NCBI GenBank assembly: GCA_009704065.1
Contig: WLEX01000110.1
Coordinates: 1-5,012, forward strand
DNA: 5,012 nt
Source of the DNA: Actinomycetota bacterium
Lineage (GTDB): Bacteria; Actinomycetota; Acidimicrobiia; Acidimicrobiales; Ilumatobacteraceae
Reading direction: 5' to 3'
Shown: positions 1 to 4,998 of the stretch, piece by piece
How positions within the stretch are numbered: the stretch's first letter is position 1
Layout: each line of letters opens with the position of its first letter
Translations under genes and position numbers: made by a program
Notes under the pieces: model-generated
Told to the model about the DNA's origin: nothing
The model's input: only the letters and a program-made list of their open reading frames with translations
The model's database searches: none

Positions 1-1430
1 ATCGATGAAATCGAATTCAACTCAATGCGAGCTGCGCGAATACTGGCAACCCGATCGGTATTGACGGTGGCGGGCCCTTTGGCAAATGACACGGTGGGCA
101 CAGTGTCGTTCAGTACTTGAGGCTGGGCAAGATCGACAGAGGCAATACCCGGAGACGAAGAAATCGCTTTGGCTGCGGCCAAAAATGTGTTGGTGTCGTT
201 TGATGCAGTCACCTCGACGGGTAACACGAGTCGCACCGCGGGAAGAGTGAGACCTTTGCTTGCAATGTCATCACGTTCCACCAAAACCTCGGCGGCAGTT
301 TTGTAGACAAGGCGTTGAGAAGAAACGTCGAGACTTTGGGGAGGCATCGACAACTTTGTCATTGCACTGGTGACCGAAATAGCGGGTTTGCCAGCAGAGC
401 TGTATTGAGAAAGATCAGATGCGCCTTTTTGGCGGGCCATACCTTTTTGTGCAGAGGGAAGTAGCAGTACATCGGTGATGCCTGCTTGATGCAAGAGCGC
501 CATACCGAGTGGTGTGAGCTGATGTTGAGCAACAAAAGATGTGCGAACAATGGGCACGCCTGGCATAAGTCTGTTCAGAGTGCGCTCACCTAGTTTCAAT
601 TGAGTAAGAAATTCATCACCGAGACCAAGTGACGCCATATGTGAAGGATCAACTGGAGCAAATGTTGCAACCGCAATTGAGCGTTGCCGTAAATGATCGC
701 GTAAAGCAAGAAACATTTTTGCATCGGTGGGGTTTGCTGATTCAGACAATGCTGCAAGCATTTCCGGTTCGATGGAAATTGTTGCTGGTGATGGGTGTGT
801 TTGAAAGAAAGAAATCAAACGACGAAAAGATTCTCGTGCGTCGTCACTTATTTCTATGTCGCCGGTAGCAGCTAATGATGGTGAGCCCGAAACATGCAAC
901 AAGGTCGTATACGGAACCATAGGAACTTCAATAGATGGGTCTCGTTTGTTGAGGTATGTGAGAACAGTAGACAAAACTTTTTCTGTTGCAGAATCGACTA
1001 TGCGAATAGTGAGTGGATACACGCCATCGAATGGAATGGATAGCGAAGCCCCTTCTTTCTGCTCAGTAATAATGGGCACAATCGGCAATAAGTGCCCTGC
1101 ATAATCTCGATCAACACGCGACAAACGAATAGACAGTGAATCGGTCACGCCGGCTTGCACATCTCCGTTATCGATGGAGTGAAGCGAATCTCGAGAGATA
1201 AGACGACGGTGAAGCAAAAACTCGATTCGATCGGAACGATCAACTAACGAATTCAGATTGGGGTCAAGCACAAAGCGCGAATTCACCGATGTAAGAACAT
1301 TGAAAGGTTGAGACACGATGCGGATTTCAGGTATCGGTGGCTCGATGGAGTTTTGTGCAGCATGAATCGGCAGGCATGGTGCAAGCACGCTGATGCCGAA
1401 CATTGCAAGAACTCCACGCATCACTTTCAT
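1..1430 (-). CDS. Secreted DUF6049-like protein, partial (C-terminal part off the left edge)
   Basis: An uninterrupted frame reads from the ATG at 1430-1428 to the left edge, giving 476 complete codons and no stop. The N-terminus (MKVMRG, then a hydrophobic run to about residue 22, then IHAAQ) looks like a Sec signal peptide with likely cleavage after residue 24 or 25. The mature part is soluble-looking, with alternating strand-like and helical stretches and no recognised catalytic motif; I see no further membrane helix in the visible part. Assignment to DUF6049 rests mainly on context: in M. tuberculosis the homologous block is pcnA, mutT4, Rv3909 (about 800 residues, DUF6049) and mviN/murJ. 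If so, about 40% of the protein and then murJ would lie to the left. The ATG overlaps the stop of the GNAT gene (ATGA at 1430-1427), and no clear Shine-Dalgarno precedes it, so translational coupling is likely. Function unknown; an envelope role is inferred. Coding status is secure, the family less so. Confidence 0.8.
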   Translation of the reverse strand, partial: MKVMRGVLAMFGISVLAPCLPIHAAQNSIEPPIPEIRIVSQPFNVLTSVNSRFVLDPNLNSLVDRSDRIEFLLHRRLISRDSLHSIDNGDVQAGVTDSLSIRLSRVDRDYAGHLLPIVPIITEQKEGASLSIPFDGVYPLTIRIVDSATEKVLSTVLTYLNKRDPSIEVPMVPYTTLLHVSGSPSLAATGDIEISDDARESFRRLISFFQTHPSPATISIEPEMLAALSESANPTDAKMFLALRDHLRQRSIAVATFAPVDPSHMASLGLGDEFLTQLKLGERTLNRLMPGVPIVRTSFVAQHQLTPLGMALLHQAGITDVLLLPSAQKGMARQKGASDLSQYSSAGKPAISVTSAMTKLSMPPQSLDVSSQRLVYKTAAEVLVERDDIASKGLTLPAVRLVLPVEVTASNDTNTFLAAAKAISSSPGIASVDLAQPQVLNDTVPTVSFAKGPATVNTDRVASIRAARIELNSISS

Positions 1431-2194
1431 GATGTCAAAGTCATTTCTAGAACTGACAAGCCATTGTCGAGTGGTGTAAAGCCAAACTTTTCGTAGGTTC
1501 GTAACGCAGCGGAATTGTGAATTTCAGTATTCACAATGGAGGAGGTGCAACCATGGCGGTTGGTCCACGTGAGCGCTGATGCAAGTAGTGCACTGGCAAC
1601 GCCACTACGACGCGCAGTGGGTACAACAGCAAGACGCTGAATGAAACCGGTTGTACCGGTTGCACCCACAATGACAAAACCAACGAGTTCGTCATTTACG
1701 TGACATACAAACACCGCAGCACGACGAGTCGCCGATAACGCTTCAGCAAACGTCTGCGTGTCCATTGTCCATTCACTACCAAAGGCCTCCCGATCAAGAG
1801 CGAGAATGTGGTTCCGTGTCGATTTCATGACAGAACGAGCAAAGTGTGATGCACGTGTAATAGAGAGGTGTGCGGGGGCACTGAGGGGAGGCAGGGCCAT
1901 GTGGTCGACTTCGAGCAGAGCCAACTCTTGTGCCACAGAGAATCCCACCAACGACAAGGCCGCGGCCGAACTGGGCGTGAGGGCACTAGTGCGAACACTC
2001 GAATATCCCCACGAAGAGAGTGTGGCCACCCACGACTGCAAGATCGTTGGCTCGGGCAAAGTGACCGACGGATTGTGTGAGCCACTAATAGAAAGGAAGG
2101 CCCGACGAGGAGAATGGGGCCATGGGCGAGCATGAACCTGGGTAGCGCCTGACCAGATAATGCCGGCGCGGGGGGAGTGCTCGACCAAACTCAC
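1427..2194 (-). CDS. GNAT family N-acetyltransferase with degenerate N-terminal half
   Basis: The 255-residue protein ends in a clear GNAT domain (about residues 112-253). It shows the acetyl-CoA pyrophosphate-binding motif A, RLAVVPTARRSGVASALL at 187-204, with the R-x-x-G-x-A core at 195-200, followed by motif B, in which N227 and Y234 lie within a segment ending YEKFGF. GNATs transfer acetyl from acetyl-CoA to amines; the substrate cannot be told here, although the C-terminal half resembles RimI-like protein acetyltransferases. Residues 51-98 (W..L..WGY..VRTSAL......GF....ELALLEVD) look like the tail of a second, worn GNAT fold, a pattern seen in two-domain actinobacterial GNATs; this is inference. 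The GTG start at 2194 is the most upstream possible, because an in-frame TAG lies two codons before it; TTG at 2188 is an alternative. It is first in an operon with the secreted protein and is divergent from pcnA. It occupies the slot held by the Nudix gene mutT4 in M. tuberculosis. Confidence 0.88.
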   Translation of the reverse strand: MSLVEHSPRAGIIWSGATQVHARPWPHSPRRAFLSISGSHNPSVTLPEPTILQSWVATLSSWGYSSVRTSALTPSSAAALSLVGFSVAQELALLEVDHMALPPLSAPAHLSITRASHFARSVMKSTRNHILALDREAFGSEWTMDTQTFAEALSATRRAAVFVCHVNDELVGFVIVGATGTTGFIQRLAVVPTARRSGVASALLASALTWTNRHGCTSSIVNTEIHNSAALRTYEKFGFTPLDNGLSVLEMTLTS

Positions 2195-2201
2195 CCCCTA
2201 G

Positions 2202-2207
2202 ACCGTA
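2202..2207 (-). promoter_or_regulatory. Candidate -10 box for the GNAT operon (TACGGT)
   Basis: On the minus strand TACGGT fits the actinobacterial TAnnnT -10 pattern. Counting to +1 puts the transcript start at about 2195, one base before the GTG at 2194, so the mRNA would be essentially leaderless. This would explain why the only purine-rich sequence (TAGGGG) abuts the start codon, too close for a normal Shine-Dalgarno. No good -35 is visible. Tentative. Confidence 0.35.
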
Positions 2208-2208
2208 G

Positions 2209-2229
2209 TGCCCGCCCTAGGTCTGGGCA
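2209..2229. repeat. Imperfect palindrome in the pcnA/GNAT divergent spacer
   Basis: TGCCC at 2209-2213 is mirrored by GGGCA at 2225-2229 around a central CCTAGG at 2216-2221. AGACC at 2200-2204 and GGTCT at 2220-2224 form a second, overlapping inverted repeat. The elements lie upstream of both divergent starts, where an operator could act, but the local GC is about 65-70% and such arms can arise by chance. Confidence 0.3.
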
Positions 2230-2278
2230 GGTGGGTGGCCGGTTTTTGGGGTACCACCGCATCGTGGGCGAAGGTGCC

Positions 2279-2284
2279 TAGCCT
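2279..2284 (+). promoter_or_regulatory. Candidate -10 box for pcnA (TAGCCT)
   Basis: TAGCCT fits TAnnnT and would place transcription start near 2291, three bases before the pcnA ATG at 2294. No Shine-Dalgarno lies at normal distance from that ATG; the nearest purine-rich run (GAAGGTG, around 2270) is too far upstream. A near-leaderless mRNA is therefore a reasonable reading. There is no convincing -35 hexamer. Confidence 0.3.
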
Positions 2285-2293
2285 TCATTCCAC

Positions 2294-3757
2294 ATGATTC
2301 CGCCGCGCTTTGCCCCGATCCTTTCTGAAATGGAGCCCCTGGCCACTCGTTTTCGCGAGGCCGGGCATCGCCTATTTCTGGTGGGGGGCACGGTTCGTGA
2401 CCTCTTATTAGGTGCATCCGATGCTGTGGTCGATTTCGACACCATCGATTACGACGCCACCACTACTGCCACCCCCGACCAAATAAAGGCAATCGTTGCG
2501 CCATTGGCCGATGCCCTCTGGACCCAAGGCGAGCGCTTTGGAACCATTGGTCTCAAAATTGGTGCACGCACCTACGAAATCACCACTCATCGCGCCGAGG
2601 CCTATTCGCCCGATTCGCGCAAACCCGAAGTGCAATTCGCTAACGACATTGAAACCGACCTGTCGCGTCGCGACTTCACCATCAACGCCATGGCTCTTGA
2701 ACTCACGTCCGACACGCCAACTCTTGTTGACCCTTTTGGTGGCGCCGCTGATCTCATGACGCGAACATTGCGTACACCGTTGTCTCCCGAAGAAAGCTTC
2801 AGCGATGATCCGTTGCGCATGTTGCGTGCTGCTCGATTTGTATCGCAGTTAGAAGTCACGCCTGATCCGGCAATTGTTGCTGCAGTTACTGCAATGGCAG
2901 ATCGACTCACCATCGTGTCTGCTGAACGAGTACGTATTGAATTCGATCGTCTGATGACTACAAAGCGTCCAACATTTGGTTTGTGGTTTTTGTTCGACAC
3001 GGGCTTAGTTGATCACTTCTTGCCAGAGCTTCGTTTGATGCGTCTCGAACAAGACCCCATTCATCGTCATAAAGATGTGCTTACTCACACTTTGGCTGTT
3101 GTGGAAAATGTGCAACTGCAAGATGATCGCGAATTTGATTTCCGCATTACGCGTCTTGCTGCGTTGTATCACGATGTTGGTAAACCACGTACGCGCGGTT
3201 TTAAAGAAGGCAAGGGCGTTACCTTTCATCATCACGAAGTAGTGGGTGCGCGTATGACGCGCGAACGCATGAAGGCAATGAAGTATCCAAACGCCGATAT
3301 CGATGCAGTCTCTGAATTAGTAGCAATTTCAGGGCGTTTTCACACATATCAAATGGGCTGGACCGATAGTGCAGTGCGTCGTTATGTACGTGATGCAGGT
3401 GATTATTTGGCTGAGCTCAATGTGTTAGTCCGTTGCGACTGCACCACGCGCAACGAAAAGAAAGCAAAAATTCTTGCTCGTCGTATGGATGAAATGGAAG
3501 AGCGCATTGCTGAAGTTGCGGCGCGCGAAGAACTCAGCAAACTGCGACCCGAGATTGATGGTCAGCAAGTAATGGAATTGCTCAATGTTCCGGCAGGCCC
3601 TGCAGTGGGTGCTGCACTTGAATTTTTGATGGACATGCGATTAGAAGAAGGCATCTTGGGTGAAGACGTGGTGATTGCTCGTCTACACGACTGGTGGGCA
3701 GCTAATTCTGATTCAGTGGGCAAACTAAAGCGCACGCGTCGTTTGACGCAGCCGTAA
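2294..3757 (+). CDS. pcnA: CCA tRNA nucleotidyltransferase (CCA-adding enzyme)
   Basis: This enzyme adds or repairs the 3'-CCA end of tRNAs using CTP and ATP, without a nucleic-acid template. The 487 residues match the actinobacterial family (about 480). In order: nucleotidyltransferase head with LVGGTVRD (29-36), metal-binding D52-x-D54 (DYDATTTATP), RRDFTINAMA (125-134) and DPFGG (146-150); neck motif DDPLRMLRAARF (171-182), matching M. tuberculosis PcnA exactly; ISAERVR-like helix (208-214); HD domain with HKDVLTHTL (259-267), H293-D294 in YHDVGKP, and FHHHEVVGA (311-319); then WTDSAVRRYV (356-365) and CDCTTRN (381-387). All key residues are present. An insertion before D52 (residues 41-51) carries an extra D47-x-D49. 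Codon use changes sharply near 2750. The ATG at 2294 is the natural start, given the usual head length. It is divergent from the GNAT operon and convergent with the methyltransferase, so probably monocistronic. Confidence 0.97.
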   Translation: MIPPRFAPILSEMEPLATRFREAGHRLFLVGGTVRDLLLGASDAVVDFDTIDYDATTTATPDQIKAIVAPLADALWTQGERFGTIGLKIGARTYEITTHRAEAYSPDSRKPEVQFANDIETDLSRRDFTINAMALELTSDTPTLVDPFGGAADLMTRTLRTPLSPEESFSDDPLRMLRAARFVSQLEVTPDPAIVAAVTAMADRLTIVSAERVRIEFDRLMTTKRPTFGLWFLFDTGLVDHFLPELRLMRLEQDPIHRHKDVLTHTLAVVENVQLQDDREFDFRITRLAALYHDVGKPRTRGFKEGKGVTFHHHEVVGARMTRERMKAMKYPNADIDAVSELVAISGRFHTYQMGWTDSAVRRYVRDAGDYLAELNVLVRCDCTTRNEKKAKILARRMDEMEERIAEVAAREELSKLRPEIDGQQVMELLNVPAGPAVGAALEFLMDMRLEEGILGEDVVIARLHDWWAANSDSVGKLKRTRRLTQP

Positions 3758-3758
3758 T

Positions 3759-4379
3759 TTACGAACCAAGCTTGCGTGCACGTACCACAAGAGTGGACGG
3801 CGCAACGGCACGAGGTTGATGCAACGGAGTGAGTTCGTGCATCACATCGATGGAAAAGTTTGCGCGTTGTAGTGCCATGGTGAGTTCGCCAATGGTGGGA
3901 GTAGTGGAGCCGTATTGGCGACGCGCAGTGGGGTCGTTTCCGTCGAACACTGCAGACATTGGGTGAGTGACTGCAAAAACAAAACCTGCTTCGGGGCGCA
4001 ACACGCGATGCACTTGACGAAAGAGGCGAGCAATATCGGAATCGAAATTGATGTGATGCACACACACCGCCATATCGATGACGGCGTTCATCAGAAATCC
4101 GAGGTCGGCTAATTCACCTTCGTGAAACTCGACCACCACTTCGGCATTGCTTGCAGCTTGGCGGGCGCGGGTAATGGAATCACTCGAAGGGTCGATGGCA
4201 ATACTGCGAGCACCTTGTGATGCCATGGCCACACAATTGGGAACGGAGCCAAAGAGTCCGAGTTCGAGAACTCGCTTGCCTCGAAGATCGCCACAAATTC
4301 GCAATTCGCTCTCGTTATGGACCGAAGACCCAAAGGAAACAAAACGGCCATCTGTGACTGTTGAACGGGCATCTGACAT
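3759..4379 (-). CDS. Class I SAM-dependent methyltransferase
   Basis: The 206-residue protein has the layout of a Methyltransf_11-type Rossmann fold: motif I VLELGLFGSVPN (37-48), acidic strand-2 motif SIAIDPSSDS (59-68) in which D63 should bind the SAM ribose, a GELADLGF segment (88-95), strand-4 region DMAVCVHHI (102-110), and the post-I helix-strand HRVLRPEAGFVFAVTHP (124-140). The tail LQRANFSIDVMHEL (170-183) ending in VVRARKLG is typical of small actinobacterial methyltransferases of unknown substrate. Motif I departs from the usual G-x-G-x-G, having G41-L-F-G44-S, so SAM binding should be tested rather than assumed. The start at 4379 has no Shine-Dalgarno, but a TAAGAT box sits exactly at leaderless spacing. 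Its stop (3759-3761) faces the pcnA stop with one base between them. Substrate unknown; it could act on a small molecule, a lipid or a tRNA. Confidence 0.85.
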   Translation of the reverse strand: MSDARSTVTDGRFVSFGSSVHNESELRICGDLRGKRVLELGLFGSVPNCVAMASQGARSIAIDPSSDSITRARQAASNAEVVVEFHEGELADLGFLMNAVIDMAVCVHHINFDSDIARLFRQVHRVLRPEAGFVFAVTHPMSAVFDGNDPTARRQYGSTTPTIGELTMALQRANFSIDVMHELTPLHQPRAVAPSTLVVRARKLGS

Positions 4380-4401
4380 GGGGGAATCTTATGGCTATCT
4401 T
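4373..4401 (+). promoter_or_regulatory. Promoter for the DUF5318 gene
   Basis: A -35 CTGACA (4373-4378, five of six to TTGACA) lies 17 bp from a -10 TATCTT (4396-4401, four of six to TATAAT). Transcription would begin near 4408, two bases before the ATG at 4410. This is the best sigma-70-type promoter in the window. Its -35 lies over the first codons of the divergent methyltransferase, so the two transcription units share control DNA. Confidence 0.55.
4386..4391 (-). promoter_or_regulatory. Leaderless -10 box for the methyltransferase (TAAGAT)
   Basis: On the minus strand TAAGAT (five of six to TATAAT) ends six bases before the ATG at 4379. This places +1 on the A of the start codon, the classic spacing of leaderless actinobacterial mRNAs. 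The six intervening bases are T followed by five C, so no ribosome-binding site is possible there. The -35 region is poor. Confidence 0.5.
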
Positions 4402-4409
4402 GGGTAGCT

Positions 4410-4814
4410 ATGGGTTTCTCTGTTGACATGTTGCGAGGTGATGTTGGTGTTGTCGATCACCAACTATCGCGACGCGCTTTGATCAACGAAGTAAAACGCG
4501 GTCGCGTGAGCAAAGACTCTGTGTGCGATGCCCACCCCGAACTCATTCGAGCTGCCCGCAATATTGGTGAACCCTCCAAAACTCTGTGCCCCATCTGTGA
4601 AGAAGTACATGTGGCGCTCGTGACCTACGTGTTTGGCCACGGCTTGCCGAAACACGGCAAATGCCTCACCGATCGCAGCGATGTGGTGAAACTGCAGCGC
4701 ACCGGGCACGAATATTCGGCCTATGTAGTGGAAGCCTGCCCCCAGTGTCGCTGGCACCATTTATTGCGTATTTTGCCCATCGCCGGCCGGGGAAAACGGC
4801 GCGCAGCCCAATAA
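4410..4814 (+). CDS. DUF5318 family zinc-ribbon protein
   Basis: The 134-residue protein resembles M. tuberculosis Rv0049: a VVDHQLSRRALINEV helix near the N-terminus, then VCDAHPELIRAAR (38-50), GEPSKTLCPIC (53-63), LVTYVFG (70-76), and VVEACPQCRWHHL (106-118). C60-x-x-C63 and C110-x-x-C113 form two knuckles that should bind one zinc ion. The biochemical function of the family is unknown; the fold suggests RNA, DNA or protein contact rather than enzymology. In M. tuberculosis the gene lies shortly upstream of ponA1 and rpsF; here rpsF follows directly. The C-terminus (GKRRAAQ) is basic. The ATG at 4410 is preferred because the promoter places the transcript start two bases before it; ATG at 4428 is the alternative and has no better ribosome-binding site. 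C39 and C85 are extra cysteines outside the knuckles. Confidence 0.9.
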   Translation: MGFSVDMLRGDVGVVDHQLSRRALINEVKRGRVSKDSVCDAHPELIRAARNIGEPSKTLCPICEEVHVALVTYVFGHGLPKHGKCLTDRSDVVKLQRTGHEYSAYVVEACPQCRWHHLLRILPIAGRGKRRAAQ

Positions 4815-4819
4815 TTTGG

Positions 4820-4847
4820 CGGATTTCGTGCCGTTTGGCCACATCCG
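4820..4847 (+). terminator. Bulged hairpin after the DUF5318 stop, terminator-like
   Basis: Six bases after the TAA at 4812-4814, CGGAT (4820-4824) pairs with ATCCG (4843-4847) and GTGCC (4828-4832) with GG plus CAC (4837-4838 and 4840-4842). The loop is GTTT, with TTC (4825-4827) and one C (4839) bulged. No U-tract follows, as is common for actinobacterial stem-loops near gene ends. It may terminate, slow the polymerase, or simply protect the 3' end. Confidence 0.4.
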
Positions 4848-4887
4848 TGCACACATAGAGATATGGCTAGTGCGCAGACAAGGTTGC

Positions 4888-4986
4888 ATCACTCCTGTGG
4901 GAGGGTGATTTCGAGCAGGTACGCTCACCAAGTCATATTCACCCTGCCCCTTAGGGGGCCCCGGGAACGTACTCGGGTCCGAAGGG
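4888..4986 (+). promoter_or_regulatory. Structured rpsF leader with candidate S6:S18-type autoregulatory element
   Basis: Three helices can be drawn. First, ATCACTCC (4888-4895) with GGA plus GTGAT (4900-4909, GG bulged). Second, exclusive with the first, AGGGTGA (4902-4908) with TCACCCT (4939-4945), enclosing GAGC/GCTC (4913-4916/4923-4926). Third, CCCTT (4948-4952) with AAGGG (4982-4986), which overlaps the Shine-Dalgarno, capped by CCCG (4960-4963) with CGGG (4974-4977). A CCG at 4979-4981 lies directly before the 3' strand of the closing helix. The known bacterial rpsF leader bound by the S6:S18 complex features a CCG in an internal loop next to such a helix, so ribosomal protein feedback is a fair hypothesis. 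Flanking G-C pairs (GG 4957-4958 with CC 4979-4980) could instead tie up the CCG. No clear promoter was found in the 184-base spacer. Confidence 0.4.
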
Positions 4987-4989
4987 AGG
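4982..4989 (+). promoter_or_regulatory. Strong Shine-Dalgarno of rpsF (AAGGGAGG)
   Basis: A purine run with a GGGAGG core ends nine bases before the ATG at 4999, ideal spacing. It is the only strong ribosome-binding site in the window and fixes the rpsF start. Its first five bases can pair with 4948-4952. Confidence 0.8.
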
Positions 4990-4998
4990 TCACACGCA

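Noticed and set aside
629..1104. Two plus-strand open frames (629-868 and 856-1104)
   Set aside because: They lie antisense to the continuous minus-strand frame of the secreted protein, show no family motif or ribosome-binding site, and have shadow-like composition.
1368..1430. Lipoprotein signal in the secreted protein (Cys19 in LAPC)
   Set aside because: Pro directly before the Cys breaks the lipobox rule (usually Ala, Gly or Ser), and an A-x-A-like cleavage site follows, so an ordinary Sec signal peptide is more likely.
1758..2135. Plus-strand open frame of 125 codons opposite the GNAT gene
   Set aside because: It is an Arg/Ser-rich antisense shadow of a gene with clear GNAT motifs.
2230..2262. 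GGTGG/CCACC hairpin with an internal T run as a terminator
   Set aside because: The T run sits in the loop rather than after the stem, and the position between divergent starts gives nothing to terminate.
3562..4065. Minus-strand frame of 167 codons overlapping the pcnA 3' end and the methyltransferase
   Set aside because: Cys/Ser/Arg-rich translation with no recognisable domain; it crosses two well-supported genes.
4835..4940. Promoter candidates for rpsF (TTGGCC around 4835, TTGCAT at 4884, TCATAT at 4933)
   Set aside because: No pair combines a reasonable -35 and -10 at 16-18 bp spacing, so I do not call one.
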